A stretch of DNA of 64,000 nt from positions 1,983,001 to 2,047,000 of the forward strand of contig WPIO01000012.1 in NCBI GenBank assembly GCA_009760855.2, given 5' to 3'. A program made the translations under genes and the position numbers. Positions 11,926 through 23,275 of the stretch are shown here, in pieces. This DNA is from Cristatella mucedo. Taxonomy: Eukaryota; Bryozoa; Phylactolaemata; Cristatellidae. Below the pieces are notes generated by a model that had not been told where the DNA came from, made no database searches, and saw only the letters and a program-made list of their open reading frames with translations. Within the stretch, counting starts at the first letter, position 1. Every line of letters begins with the position of its first letter.

Positions 11926-12690
11926 TTAATAATAATAATTCATTTGGCATAGCACCCTCAGAGAACTCAATCTCTTTCTAGGCACTTTACATTTGCTTCA
12001 AAGGAAGCATGATCGAATGGGTTAGTGGTAGCATACTCAATAAACAACAACAAAAATATGGTTTGGGGTGACATGCGCAGGGTCAGCATGTAAGTATGGT
12101 TAGTGGAAGCATGCCCAGTGTCAGCATACATAAGCACATAAAGTACGAATCTCAAAGACCCACTAAATGCTGTGATAAATAAATGTGGATATCGTTTTTT
12201 AATATGGACAAGTCAAGAGATGTTGTGACGAAAGTCGGAAGTGAGTTCCAAGCTTTGAGAGCATACGAACTAAAGGCAGGGTCTCCAAAGGATTTGAAAT
12301 TTGCACGAGGTATGGGTAAACAGTTAGATTCCGACAAGCCGGTGGTACGATGCTTAGCCTATGGGGGGGGGGTTAGATTTGATAGGTAGGCTGGAGCCAA
12401 AGAATGTATGGACCTAAAAATAGTGACAAAACCTTGAATTCGATGCGTTGCTTGACTGGGAGCCAGTGCAAGTCGGCGAGAAGTGGTGTGATAAGGCAAC
12501 TGCAGCTCTCACGACAGACAAGCCTAGCTGCAGAGTTTTGCACCGGCTCTAAGCACCTGATTGCACAGCTGGTAGACTAGAAGCAGTGAGTTACAGAAGT
12601 CAAGACTGGTAACAAGTTAGATTCCGAAAAGCTGTGGTATGATGCTTAGCCTGGTGGGGGGTAGATCTGATGGGTAGGCTGGAGCCAAAA
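11926..12690 (-). mobile_element. LINE family B, 3' fragment with internal duplication
   Basis: It opens on the + strand with AATAATAATAATTC, the reversed ATT tail. On the minus strand it encodes SESNCLPIPRANFKSFGDPA and AWNSLPTFVTTSLDL. From about 12605 a second partial copy of the same segment follows (the AGATTCCGAAAAGC region), so it is rearranged. Confidence 0.75.
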
Positions 12691-13394
12691 ATGAAGGTGC
12701 CTATAAGTGCTTGCAGTTGTTCTAGTTAAAGTGATCATACTTAGCACGAAGGAAATTCATGCCGAAAAGAAATCGACAGAGCTTGCAGAGGGAAGGATCG
12801 TTGAATTGCTGATGTGCTATCTACAAATGCTGATGTTGACCATAAACCAGTTCCTCAACCACTCCTGGGTTAGCATCTTACCCAGTGATCTGTCTGGCGA
12901 TCTGTCAGATTGCTTCTCTAGCTTTTTTTGACAGCAAGATAGATACAATAAAATAGTATATCCCTAAGATAGCAGCATTCCCGTGGGACTAGTCTCCCCC
13001 TCTAGCATCCCTATAGGATTTTCCTCCCTCAGCTTCCTGCAGCACCACAACTCAAGTGTTAGCATTCCAGCCTGCACCAGTGGCCTCATCATTAATCTAT
13101 CAAATCCCAGTCAAAGAAGACCATTAGCCCTCTGCACCTTATTCACTCTGTCCTACTGTTGCCTGCTATAGATCTGCTGTTGCAATACATTGCTAGTGTA
13201 ATAAATATGACCTTAGCCGCAAGTCTTGTTCCTACACCTTCCAAAAAGGCTCTTGTTAGGTCACCCTTGAAGATGCACCACTAGACCAAGAGAACTTTAG
13301 CAACTCCAGCCCAGTATTTCTACTGCTTTTCCTATCAACGATGCTGTAACTAGTAGTGGCAGACCACTAAAATCTCATATCAAAACTCAGCAAG
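12691..13394. other. GALNT intron, unassigned
   Basis: No recognisable exon. It may contain decayed LINE sequence leading into the element at 13395. Confidence 0.35.
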
Positions 13395-13703
13395 TAAATT
13401 CCATTCAGGTTTAGGGGCTAATCGTTTAATTAAGCACAACTGCTTCGCGAGTATAATAACCTTCTTACAAATGCAGAATTTGATAGAGTCTCTGCTTGTT
13501 TGGCTTGATCTGCCACCAATATTTGATACTAATGATCATCGAATGCTTCTCGAGCATCTCTCATATCCTCTTGATATCACTGACACTGCACTGCAATGGT
13601 TGAAATAATATCTGATCGGTAGACTATAGAGCATTGATATAAATAGCCAACAATCATCCAAGTAGCCTCAAAAGAATGGGGCGCCCCAGGGTATTTTTTA
13701 TAT

Positions 13704-13769
<66 letters not shown>

Positions 13770-14951
13770 CATTGGTATGGTGCTTAAAGAGAACCTAATC
13801 ACTATCTAGGCGCTTCATGGATGCCACATGCCTCAAGCCGATGACCTTGGTCATCAAAGTCGGGCACCATGCCCCAGAGATCTGTGCTTGGTGCATTTCG
13901 TTTCACCATTTATACTCTCCCTATTGCCAATGCAATCGCCAGGCACTATCTAGGCTTTCATTTTCATGCAGATGGCACCAACGTGTTCCTTTGCTTGGAT
14001 CCCGTCCAGCTTCCAGCATGTCAAGCTCTCTCAGCTCCCTTGCTGCATGTATTGCCGACATCCCCACATAGGTGGCAGCAAACTATTTCAAATTGAATGA
14101 CGATAAAACTGACTTAATTGGAATGGGCAAACCTAGTGTGACTCAGAAATTGGAAAACCTATCTCTTAAAATGGGTGCAGCTAGCATATATCGTATTGCA
14201 TTTGCGTGAAATATCTGTGCTGTTTTCCAAAGTGACCTAGTGGTGATCGCATCAACTCCACTGTCAAGTGTACCTACATTCAGCTATGTAACACGTAAGA
14301 AATGTAGGCCTTCTTAGACGAAGAAACCAAATTCAAGTTGGTGCCTGCGTTTGTTTCATCGTGTCTCGATTTCTGTAACTCACTACTCGAAGGTCTACCG
14401 GCCCTTGCAATCAGCCAATTGCAATTGGTGCAAAACTCTACAGCTAGGCTTGTCTGTCGTAAACGTCGCAGTGGCCACATTGCACCACTTCTCGCCAACC
14501 TGCATTGGCACCCAATCAAGCAGTGGAAGGACTTCAAAGCTTTATCAGTCACTATTAGGTCGCTTCATTCTCTTGCTCCAACCTGCCTTTGCAGACTACT
14601 TCCTGATCAAGCAAGGCATTGCACCACATAGGCATCTACTGACTCAAGCCGTTTAGCTGTGCCTCAAATCAACCTCAAATCCTTTGGAGACTGTGACTTT
14701 AGTTTGTAAGCACCCAAAGCCTGGAGCTCACTCCCGACTGACGTAATGACATATCCTTACTCGATAGCACTTGAAAAGAAAGTGCAGACAAACATTATTC
14801 TACATTGCATTATAGGCTCGGTCCTCGTGCTGCACTGATGCTGCACTTCATCACTACGTTGACTTGCTTTGATCACAGCATATATATTAAGTGCCTAGAA
14901 GGATATTTAGTTCTCGGAGAGCACTGTACTTAATGTGTTATTATTATCGTG
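13395..14951 (+). mobile_element. LINE family B, reverse transcriptase to 3' end, interrupted by a SINE
   Basis: Decayed RT frames read through FDTNDHRMLLEHL, the GxPQxSVLG box, an FHADGT sequence in place of FYADDT, then LVQNSTARLVCR and the tail with TTAGTTCTCGGAGAGC and ATTATT. The catalytic YADD is lost. A SINE with a long (TA)n tract is inserted exactly within the PQG/SVLG box. It sits in the large GALNT intron. Confidence 0.8.
13690..13870 (-). mobile_element. SINE family 1 inserted in a LINE, with (TA)n tail
   Basis: A 5'-truncated minus-strand SINE (13767-13870) has its tail extended into about 65 bp of TA repeats (13700-13766). GCCCCAG occurs at 13683-13689 and again at 13871-13877, a likely target-site duplication. 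Skipping the insert restores the frame of the LINE RT box. Confidence 0.75.
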
Positions 14952-16066
14952 TGTGTAGTCATGTTGCATTGAGGACCGCTATGTTATCGTCTGTCGAAAG
15001 AGTGCATACATGATTGACTTCCGAATGGCAAGAAACTCGGCATATCCACACACAACCAGATGAAATTATACTTTGCTCTGGCTGGCCGAAAAATCGGTAT
15101 TCGAAATTTGCTTGAGGTCTGAGGCATGCTGGACACAATCATGAGCTTTACGTCGGCAGAGGTTTCCACCGTAAAGCAACAAGAAGCAGAGATATCTCAC
15201 TTGGCCAGCTGGTTGCAGTGCCAGCCGCGTTCACTTAAGCAGTGGTTCATGTCCTTGACGAACTTAGCGGCAGCCACTGATTGTTGAAACGATGGGTAAC
15301 TGTGACTAACTGACTGAGGTAGATGCCGTAAATCTTGATCAGTCCTCCTTGCCTTCGGATCAAGCTGATGCATCTTATGGAGCTATAGCAGATTATGGCT
15401 TCATGTCAGCTAACTAGCTATTGGCTGTGTAGCTTGCCATGTATTTTGCTATCCAATTTAATGCAGGCAAAGCCCCGACTGCAGTCAGCAGAGACAGGGG
15501 GTGAGCAGTGAAGCAAGGCCTCTTGGACTGAGGCCCGGCCGCTTTTTTCTTTTGAAGTTCAGGACCTCTAGGCCTTCCAGAGTTTGCTTGCGCTGGCTGC
15601 CACTATTCTTTGGCCGAGTATCATGTTGTGTGCGCTCACCCTCGATGCTCAGAGCTCCTGGCAGTGCAAAATCGAACCAATTTGACAATCTTCCTTACCT
15701 ACACCATTAGTCATTTGATGATGTGGGCACTGGCGTTAGCGCGCAGACACTCAAGCACGATGATGGGTCAGTACAGATGTTCGGGGGGGGGGGCGGAGAT
15801 TACGCAGTACTTAGTAATCGCAGAATATCTCGTGAACCTTACTCTGGGTTTAGCAGAGCTTTCGGTGCTTACTTGGTGCAGCTTAGTGTGCTGTCAAGCA
15901 AACTGCGCAGCAACGATGGGATGAGCATTGCGAAGCATTCGGGTCGGTGCTAGCCTGGCTCATCTGCCACAGCAGCTGTGACAAAAGCGCTTCATTTGCA
16001 CGTGTCGTTAACCGAGCATCGCCTTGGCTGCAGCTCCCTATGCTTCTCTGTTGCCTCTATCTGTAG
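14952..16066. other. End of the large GALNT intron
   Basis: No exon recognised before the acceptor CTATCTGTAG at 16057-16066. There is a G10 tract at about 15783. Confidence 0.45.
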
Positions 16067-16174
16067 ATACGTAGTGCAGGCTCCTCACAGTGCATCGACA
16101 CGAAGCACAAGACGGAGGAACGCTTCGGCTTATCACAGTGCCTCACTGACAACCCGTCAGAAGGTGGCGAGCAG
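16067..16174 (+). CDS. GALNT10-like: GALNT10-like lectin domain exon, alpha repeat
   Basis: The 36 residues begin IRSAGSSQCIDTKHKTEE and contain the first C-x-D of a ricin B-type (beta-trefoil) lectin domain, which in GALNTs binds GalNAc already present on the substrate. IRSAG...CIDTK directly continues the SGE of the previous exon, matching the family layout (GE-IRN-type junction). The acceptor is CTGTAG and the donor CAG|GTAGGG; both edges are in phase 0. No QxW motif is seen in this repeat. The exon is too short for automatic ORF calls and was found by motif. Confidence 0.87.
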
Positions 16175-16323
16175 GTAGGGAAGGAAATGACTACTTTTAC
16201 TTGGCGTGCTCTGTCGGCTACTTATTTTCGATGCCGCCTCGGTGCACTATAGACTGCAGCTGATAGGCACACACCAGACATGCAAGCGCAGCAGATGCAT
16301 GCACATGCACACACTCACATGCG

Positions 16324-16327
<4 letters not shown>

Positions 16328-16355
<28 letters not shown>

Positions 16356-16381
16356 CAAACAGACACACACACACACACACG
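16328..16381. repeat. (CA)n microsatellite
   Basis: Two CA runs split by ATACAAACAG, within the 508-bp intron between lectin exons. Confidence 0.95.
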
Positions 16382-16682
16382 CGAAAGCATGCTACCGACT
16401 GAATGTGTTCCAGATGGGCTGTGGGGCCGCAGTCACCCTTGGGCTAGAATTGGCTTGCCGGTCGGCTTGCCTCCTGGGAGCTCCCTGATGATTGACCAGG
16501 TTCAATCAGATAAGCCCCTCACGAGGCAAATTGCTGAGTATGCCTGCAAATATAACACAGTGCAGTCACCAGTGGACACTTACATGCAGTTGCATAGAAA
16601 TGCATACATACTCTTATCGCACGGGTGCCGATGTGTGGGCGTGTACTAGACATTTAGTCCCTGATTGTTCTACTCTTTCCAG

Positions 16683-16826
16683 GATTTTCTTGTATCTTGG
16701 CATAAAGATATTAGGCTCGCAAAGCGCACGATGTGCCTGGATGTCTCGACGTCGGTCGAGCATGCTCCAGTCATCTTGTATACGTGTCACGGAATGGGTG
16801 GCAACCAGCTGTGGAAGTACGACCTG
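16683..16826 (+). CDS. GALNT10-like: GALNT10-like lectin domain exon, beta repeat
   Basis: The 48 residues begin DFLVSWHKDIRL and include MCLDVSTS and NQLWKYDL, the CLD and QxW pair of a ricin-type lectin repeat. VILYTCHGMGGNQLWKY aligns with the conserved LYDCH-GNQLWKY stretch of GALNT10-type enzymes. The acceptor is CTTTCCAG and the donor CTG|GTAAGA, both in phase 0. It joins in frame to the exons before and after. Confidence 0.9.
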
Positions 16827-17114
16827 GTAAGAGCTAGCTGTGCTTAGCTGGCCCACAGCATGTAACTGCAGTGTAGCATCTCGGTCGATTTGTCAAATTG
16901 TAGTGTTACTGATTGCTTTGGTAACAGATGCCACTGTCAAAGTGAGCATTTAACCCAGCTCTGTCATCATCTCAACTTTAACATTTAGGCTGTCTTGCTG
17001 TTGTCAGTTCTGCTCTAAATCTGCACCGGAATCGCAGGCATGTGTGGACTGGCTGCATCTAGTATTCATAGCTATTGGGGTTAACACTCTTCTTCCCTCT
17101 CGTGTCCCTATTCT

Positions 17115-17210
17115 ATCTCTCTCTCTCACCCTTTAACTCTCTCTCTCTCTCTCTCACTCACTCTCTCTCTCTCGTCCTCTTTCTCTCTCCCCCTCCCTCT
17201 CTGAGTAAAT
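17115..17210. repeat. (CT)n microsatellite
   Basis: Imperfect CT/CTCT runs with short interruptions. Confidence 0.9.
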
Positions 17211-17917
17211 GTGTGTGTGTTTATGTGTTAGTAGGTGCTACTGCGGTTTATTGAAATTCGCCTATTCTTTTTTAAAGTTATGTATTCATTAATCATGGGA
17301 CATTCATCAAACACTGGTCGTAGCTCTCCTATAGCGATCATGCTTGGTCACTTTTCTAAGTGATATCGAGCTGACACTCAAGCGTAGCCTTGCCTTTCTG
17401 CTTCAGTCAGTTTGCTCGTCGTTTATCTTGCCTGTGTTTCTCTCCCAAGTGGGAAACCATTCCTGCAATGATGAATCGCAGGAATACGCTTGCTGTAAAT
17501 GCACTGCTCTAGCTGTGGATAAACGCTACAGACCCATAAAGCTGCATACTTTTGGACGCATCGTATTGTAGGATAAAAGCCTATGGGCACTGTTCGGTAT
17601 TGGCAGTTATTCAAAGCATCAGCCTTTCAGTGCTCTCTGTGCCGGGATAGTGCAGTGAAACTTTGTCCCTCTTTGTACTTGCTGATACTGAAGCAGTATG
17701 TTGCATACATCAATGTGATGGAGCTGCCAGGCCAGCGGCTTTTGACGTCGACTTCCCTTAAAGCAGATGGAATAAGTACACTGTCGATGTCCATCACCCC
17801 TTCTGTGGTTCCCAGTGTGTTTTATTCGCAAGTTATTTCAAAATACCCAGTGACCTGAGGTCGGCTGCCATAGGACTGCAGGCCAAAAAAAACAACATTC
17901 TCCTCTAACGGAAAACT

Positions 17918-17985
17918 ATCCCTCAACCTCTGGCTTACTTTACTTGTCTAGAGGTCTAACCGATTGAGCTATCCAGACTACCCTT
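17918..17985 (-). repeat. tRNA-like fragment (SINE relic or tRNA pseudogene)
   Basis: The minus strand reads GGATAGCTCAATCGGTTAGA, an A-box-like D-arm, followed about 35 bases later by a degenerate B-box-like GAGGTTGAGGG. The arms are too poor for a functional tRNA. It does not match SINE families 1 or 2. Confidence 0.35.
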
Positions 17986-19172
17986 CCTATGGTGTTCCAC
18001 GGAGAACTATATCTTGTATCCCGAAGCTTAGCGAATTGTGTCATCCTGTCCATGATTTCCCTGCAAGCCTTACAATACGCCTAGCGATAGATTGGGAAGA
18101 ATCTGCTGCCATTATTGATGCCGACGTGAAAAGTAGCAGCTGGGGGATTGCAATGACTTTTGGAAACGTTTGTTCATTGAATCATCTAAAGCTTCTTCGT
18201 TATTCAGTGTAGTCATCAGGTGCATTTGTACAGCAAGGTTGCGTAGGTCGGCAGTTGCAAGCCTGGAAAGGTTCGAAGTTGTTGTACATTTGGGCCACTG
18301 GCTGATTTGCCTGACTTAGGCCGATACTCTGTAGTTGCTCTCCTATCCACTGCTTGCCGGCAAACTTTATCGAGATAAAAATCTCGAGCGTCTGACTAGA
18401 TAAGAAGAAAAGACTGAGAATGTGCTTCGGTAGCCAGCCTCAAAATTCACTTTAAAGTGGAATTCGTCGGCAGGCAAGAGCAGGCATACCAAAGGGTATA
18501 GAGCCTCCCCATCCCACTAATTCCAAATCGTTGTGCAAGCTAACAGGTCATTCTGTTAACGTCTGTAGTGTAGTATGCACAGTTATTCCAGATAGATTGA
18601 GCGAAGCTTACTGGCCAGCTACCCGCGTTTGGAAGCAAACACTGCTACTGAAAGAGCCTTCATTAAAAACTTAAGGACCGACCAGGCATGTTTCAGAGAA
18701 AATGAGTATGTTCAGCTCTGTATTTTTATCTTCCCAGAAGCCCCTTTTCGAAGCTGCTCTTGTTTTTATAGGGCGAGTTTTCGGTTGATTAGTGGCCCTC
18801 CAGCTGGCCACTCCTGTTTTTAAGAACCGGGCATCTGTAGATCCAGTATCCCTAGTGGAATTAAGGGCAAGGGAAAACTTGTGGACCAGTGAAGTACTTC
18901 TGTTTGACCTCTTGTTCATCAGATTTTCGTTGTTCACAAAATTTGATGATTTTTAAGTCGGATGATTTTGTATATTCATTATATCTCGTGATTCTCGTTC
19001 ATGGACCCAGTGGCCTATAAACGCACACTACTGGCGATGGCTCGATCAAGGAAAAGGAAGGCTGGCTTCCACAACTCACACATTCCTGAGAATGGAAACT
19101 TGGGATTGCATGCCTGACCTTGAGCCATCTGACGGCTAATCCTTGTTGCTCATTGCTACTATTTGCTTTTAG

Positions 19173-19343
19173 TCGGCCCAGCATCTCTACCATCCCATAT
19201 CTAATCAGTGCTTGGACTGCAACCGTGACACCAGAGAGATCTTTATGAATCCATGCGACCCACACAAACATAGTCAGAAGTGGATCTTTGGTAAAGCAAA
19301 CATGACGGCACTGGCTGAGCTGTGGCAGTACCGCCATCACTGA
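19173..19343 (+). CDS. GALNT10-like: GALNT10-like terminal exon, lectin gamma repeat and stop
   Basis: It begins SAQHLYHPISNQCLDC after the acceptor TTGCTTTTAG. It continues with REIFMNPCDP and SQKWIFGKANMTALAE, and ends in TGA at 19341-19343, giving 56 residues. QCLD and QKW are the CLD and QxW pair of the third lectin repeat. The YHP-S---C-DC order and the short tail match GALNT10-type C-termini. The phase-0 join to the previous exon is exact. All three lectin repeats are therefore present and apparently intact in their key Cys and Asp residues. Confidence 0.9.
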   Translation, partial: SAQHLYHPISNQCLDCNRDTREIFMNPCDPHKHSQKWIFGKANMTALAELWQYRHH

Positions 19344-19736
19344 CCGGCTAGCACTGGATGGAACTACTTATGCTCTGTCACATTCAAGAGATGAAGGACG
19401 AGGCGGTAATCACCCTCAGTTTAATTGTGCTAACATTGACAGGGGTAGCAACTTCAGCATCTATGTGTGTTGACAGTCTCACTTTCGTGACCATTGCCAC
19501 ACTTGCATTACGTCTTGCTTTGATGCTTTGCTCCTTATTGGTCAGCAGTACATCTTGACAAAATTCTCACAATGCAGTTCCACATATCGCGATGCTGATG
19601 CTGGACCTAACAACCTTGGAAATCTGCTGTCTGTGAGACCATTCTTATTCCATTGTTGATATATTGTTTCAAAAGTGAAAGAAATTATGAGATGAAGCAT
19701 TCTAGCCCTCGTTAGCAGCCTTGAGATTTAATTTCT

Positions 19737-19742
19737 AATAAA
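19737..19742 (+). terminator. Polyadenylation signal of the GALNT-like gene
   Basis: A canonical AATAAA lies 394 bp after the stop codon. It is the first good candidate noted downstream of the terminal exon. Confidence 0.5.
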
Positions 19743-20269
19743 TCTGCAAATCGTACAGAATGAATCTTCTTTCTTAGGACTGGCTTTTATAAGCTGATCA
19801 AACGATGTGGTCACGTTCGTAGTCAGCTGTTCCATTAAAATGACGAGTGCAGCCAGCCATTTAATGCTGACCCACCAGTAACATTTGAGCTATGCTTTGG
19901 TTGTATATATGTCATAGTTGAGCTTGATACAAACGACTGACGTCCGCGGCATAAATCGCTTTATGCCTGTGTGAATGTATATATCACAACTGAAACTGCT
20001 ACCTTGAATGGCTGCCAGTTGCAGTATGATTGACATCTGAGCACACAATACTTTTAGTGCTCTTGGCAAGATTATGCACTTACGCTTAAACCGACCAGAA
20101 AAAAAGGAAGCGAGATGCAAGCCCTGATCGAGATGCTTTACAATAAGTTTTTTATAAGGTTGCTGTAGGGCAGTTTCAAGATTAAGTTCTGCCTGTCTTA
20201 AGACAGCAGACGTAGCAACTTTCGATGAGTTTCAAACGTTGGGCATAGTAACGGAACTCATAATGCAAG
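19743..20269. other. Intergenic spacer
   Basis: Nothing recognised between the GALNT 3' end and the left edge of the duplicated unit. Confidence 0.4.
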
Positions 20270-20639
20270 TTGTACGGGTTCATTTTTAGCAGAGACCCTC
20301 ATACTTCTAGCGCTAAGCATCGTCAGATTAATCGATAGGATTTAGAATTTCTATACTTATATACCAGATTTTGGGACGTGACTCGGCTGCGGAGGGGTAG
20401 TGAGACCTTTCGGCACCCGGGGGGGGGGGAGGGCGAAGAGCTAAAACTGGCGCCCCTCCCTTTGTCAAAAATTGCTGCAAAATAGCTCCACCACAGAAGA
20501 AATGCAAATAACACACTCTAGCAGGCATATCGAGTCGAGAAATTTGTAATAACTGTAGTGCAAATAATAACTTTAGTACAGGTACAAGTTAAATGTTACA
20601 GCTTTAACTTAAGTGAATTGTTCTGGCCACCTTCAAGGA

Positions 20640-22560
20640 GCTCAGCCGCTGCAGCCGCGAATCTGAATCGGCGTAAGCGAATGCGCCCGAAGTCGCTACC
20701 CGAGGTGAATGTCGAGCGTCTCAGCGAACTGCCGAGTGCTGCCGTCGGCCGTACAAGCTGATGTGGCAGCAGATCGGCGACGTCAGCAGCAGCAGACGGC
20801 TATCCGGCTGCAGTCGAGCCGGCAGGGTTTCAGGGCGAAGCACGCGGCGGCGAAGCACGTCGGCAGTGAACTGACCCGCGACAGGCGAGCTGAGCTGTCT
20901 GGTCGACGGCCGCGACGCTTTCAGCTCCGAGGGACGCCGACTTCGGTCGGCGTCCTCCCAGGGCTGTTGGAGCTCTGCGGCGGTTGCCAGCTGCCCGAAG
21001 CCGCAAGTCGTGGCACCTAAAGATGTTTGCGACAAAACCCTAGCGAGTGATAGATCGTTCAACCGTGTCGGCTCGATGGGCAGGCTGACGATAGGGCACC
21101 GGCTCAGCAGAATCCGTAGCAACTGTCCAGATGCCACCGCCTCCTCAGCTCGCCTTTCGGCTGAGACGGATGCTTAAGCGCCGCACCCTGCGTCATTCTC
21201 CGGCTTGGCATCGGAGACGTGACGCGACCGGTGCGGGCGCCTGGGTCTCTCGCGACCGTGGGAACGTTGCCGAGCATCTGCGGCGGCGTCACCTTAACCC
21301 ATCGCTCGCATCGGCTTTGGCCGAACCGTTTCACCGACCGCTCGAGCGCCGCCGATTCGGACAATCGGGCAGGTGAGGTTGCCAGTGATTTGCTTGGAAC
21401 CGTTCTGCTCGGTGGCGGCGGCGAATGGACAGACGCTCGCTCTGCAGCCGCCTCGAGAGCCGCGCCGGTCCGAGCGCTCGCTACCACTGCACTCGTAGTG
21501 TACGGCTTTCGCTCTTTGATAGCCTACATAGCTCTTGCGTACGGCGTGAGCTCTTTCGTCCTTCGCTGCTTCGCCTCTCCATCCGTGTTAATGCTTGGGT
21601 TGGGGCGATGGGTGGGGCGTGACTGGAGGGATCGCTGCGGTCGCTATTGTTGGGACAGAGCCCTCGATCGACCGCAGCGCTCCTTGCTCCTTGCGCACGA
21701 GGGATCCCTGCGGCACGCTGGGATTTCTGGAGACATCGCTCCACAGCCGAGCGTCTGTCGTGGCCTGCTGAAGCTACAGCCTTGCCACCGCGACTGTCTG
21801 GAGTGCCGATTAGGAGCGCAACCGTGCGTGTCGCACTACCAGGTGACAGATGGGCAGAACCAGCCCAGCACACCGCTCTTCTGCCAGTGAGGGAACGCAT
21901 GCTAAGTGTGCGGTCTAGTGAAGGCTCAGGTTCGCACCTGCTATCGTGCTCCAGCCCTCAGCACCCGGCCCCAGCGCTTCGGGCTGGTGCATATAAAGTG
22001 ACTAGCTGTTGGCAGCGGCGGCGTCGCTAGCAAAGCCTTCCGCTCGTGAACCGATGCTACTTAATGGCGAGCCACCTGCTGGCGCCGTGCTGGCACGGCT
22101 CGAAAGCTGCGGCTGCTGGGACCCCTCGGTCACAGGCGCTGGGACTCGTCCGTGAAGCTTACACGAAAAAGCTGCCCGCGCCATGCGCCGATCTCGGCTT
22201 TCCCCAGAGAAAGAGAGAGAGAGAGCAGGCGGCTCGTCGTGCGGAGAGCACGCGGGAAAGAGATAGAGAGAGGAGCAGGCTGAAGAGAGCCGGTGGCACT
22301 CTGCCCCTGCGCTCCGATGCCGAGCTCGTGGAGGCATTTTCGAGCGAGACCGCCGCCCGCATCGTGGCCGATCGAGGAACAGCGGCAGCTCGGTGCCTCG
22401 CTCCGTCGACTCGAGAGCGGCCTCGATCGCTCAGAGCGCTAGCCCGAGCTCCGAGAGCACGGCCCCATCCCGGCACTCGAGCGACTCTCCCAGCTGCCGC
22501 CGCTCGGGAGCGATTCGTCGCCAGACTCGTCGGTGCGGCCAGACTAGCGCATAATTGCCC
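20640..22560. promoter_or_regulatory. GC/CpG-rich block, possible promoter region (unit 1)
   Basis: About 1.9 kb of markedly GC- and CpG-rich DNA stands in otherwise mixed sequence, and its partner in unit 2 is at 47.5-50.0 kb. Long ORFs here are not shared in frame between the copies, so I treat it as non-coding. A TATAAA lies at 21992-21997. It is upstream of the receptor gene, but no transcript start or 5' exon can be proven. Confidence 0.4.
21992..21997 (+). promoter_or_regulatory. TATA-box-like element
   Basis: TATAAA within GCATATAAAGTGACTAGCTG. The matching site in unit 2 (about 49527) reads CCTAAAAAGTAACTAGCTG and has lost the TATA. Confidence 0.3.
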
Positions 22561-23149
22561 ACAGCCGGAGAAGCATGTACGTACGACAGCGCCTACGATG
22601 TATATACTCGCTGGCTTATATACGTTGCCATTGGTTGTTATCAAGTATGTAATATAAACATAATATAAATCTACTCGCTTAGAGTCAATTGGCATGGCGC
22701 CAGCTTACGGCCAAAGCCCTCTGACTTGGGTACAACTGAGACAGAGGTAGGCGGTTCTGGTTCCGGAATTTATCTCGCTAACTCAGAGAGGCAAGTCGGG
22801 AATACGGATCGATAGGCACCACGTAGTAGGGGCGTAGCGACACTGGTTGGCTGGGTTAATGTCAAGGTCAAGCCATCCCTTAGCAGCATCGGACCTAGGA
22901 TCAGAAGCCATTGCAGCGAATCCTGTTCGTTGTACTGTACTGAGCCAAAAAGGGAGTACAGCAAATGTGGATTCCTTAATTGGTTAAAATGAATACAAAT
23001 CAATTGTGAAGAAACACTAGCGATTTCACAGGAGTCGGTAATCTAACGAATATCATCAAATACATGTGACAATGCTGTAGGAAAGCAGGCTAAAGGGGGC
23101 CAACACCCCTTCCGTAAATTGAACTTGACTGTTGATTCAGCAGTCTCGT
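22561..23149. other. Intergenic sequence shared by both units
   Basis: It is diverged but alignable to 50.05-50.77 kb. Unit 2 carries an extra SINE here. Confidence 0.5.
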
Positions 23150-23275
23150 TTATATCGAGGCAGGAGGCTTAATGGCTGTCACCGCCGCTTGTAATTGGCA
23201 ATAAAATAGGATTGCCTACTGCAGCACTCAACCCCACGATCTGGGTCGCGGTGAGCAAGCACCACACCGCCGTCC
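23150..23275 (-). mobile_element. SINE family 2, older copy
   Basis: It has the GGCTGTCACCGCCGCTTG body and a CCCACGATCTGGGTCGCGG head, related to copies at 37.6, 42.8 and 47.2 kb. It is shared with unit 2 (50770-50898). Confidence 0.55.

Larger units (their letters stand above)
16827..19172. other. Last GALNT intron
   Basis: It contains a CT-rich microsatellite (17115-17210) and a tRNA-like fragment (17918-17985, minus). Otherwise nothing is recognised. Confidence 0.5.

Noticed and set aside
17918-17985. Functional tRNA gene
   Set aside because: The A-box-like part is good, but the T-arm is degenerate and the acceptor ends do not pair convincingly, so it is listed only as a tRNA-like fragment.
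21219-21890. 223-codon frame in the CpG-rich block
   Set aside because: The frame is broken at the matching place in unit 2 and the composition explains its length. Other long frames at 20709-22695 and 47431-50056 fail the same test.
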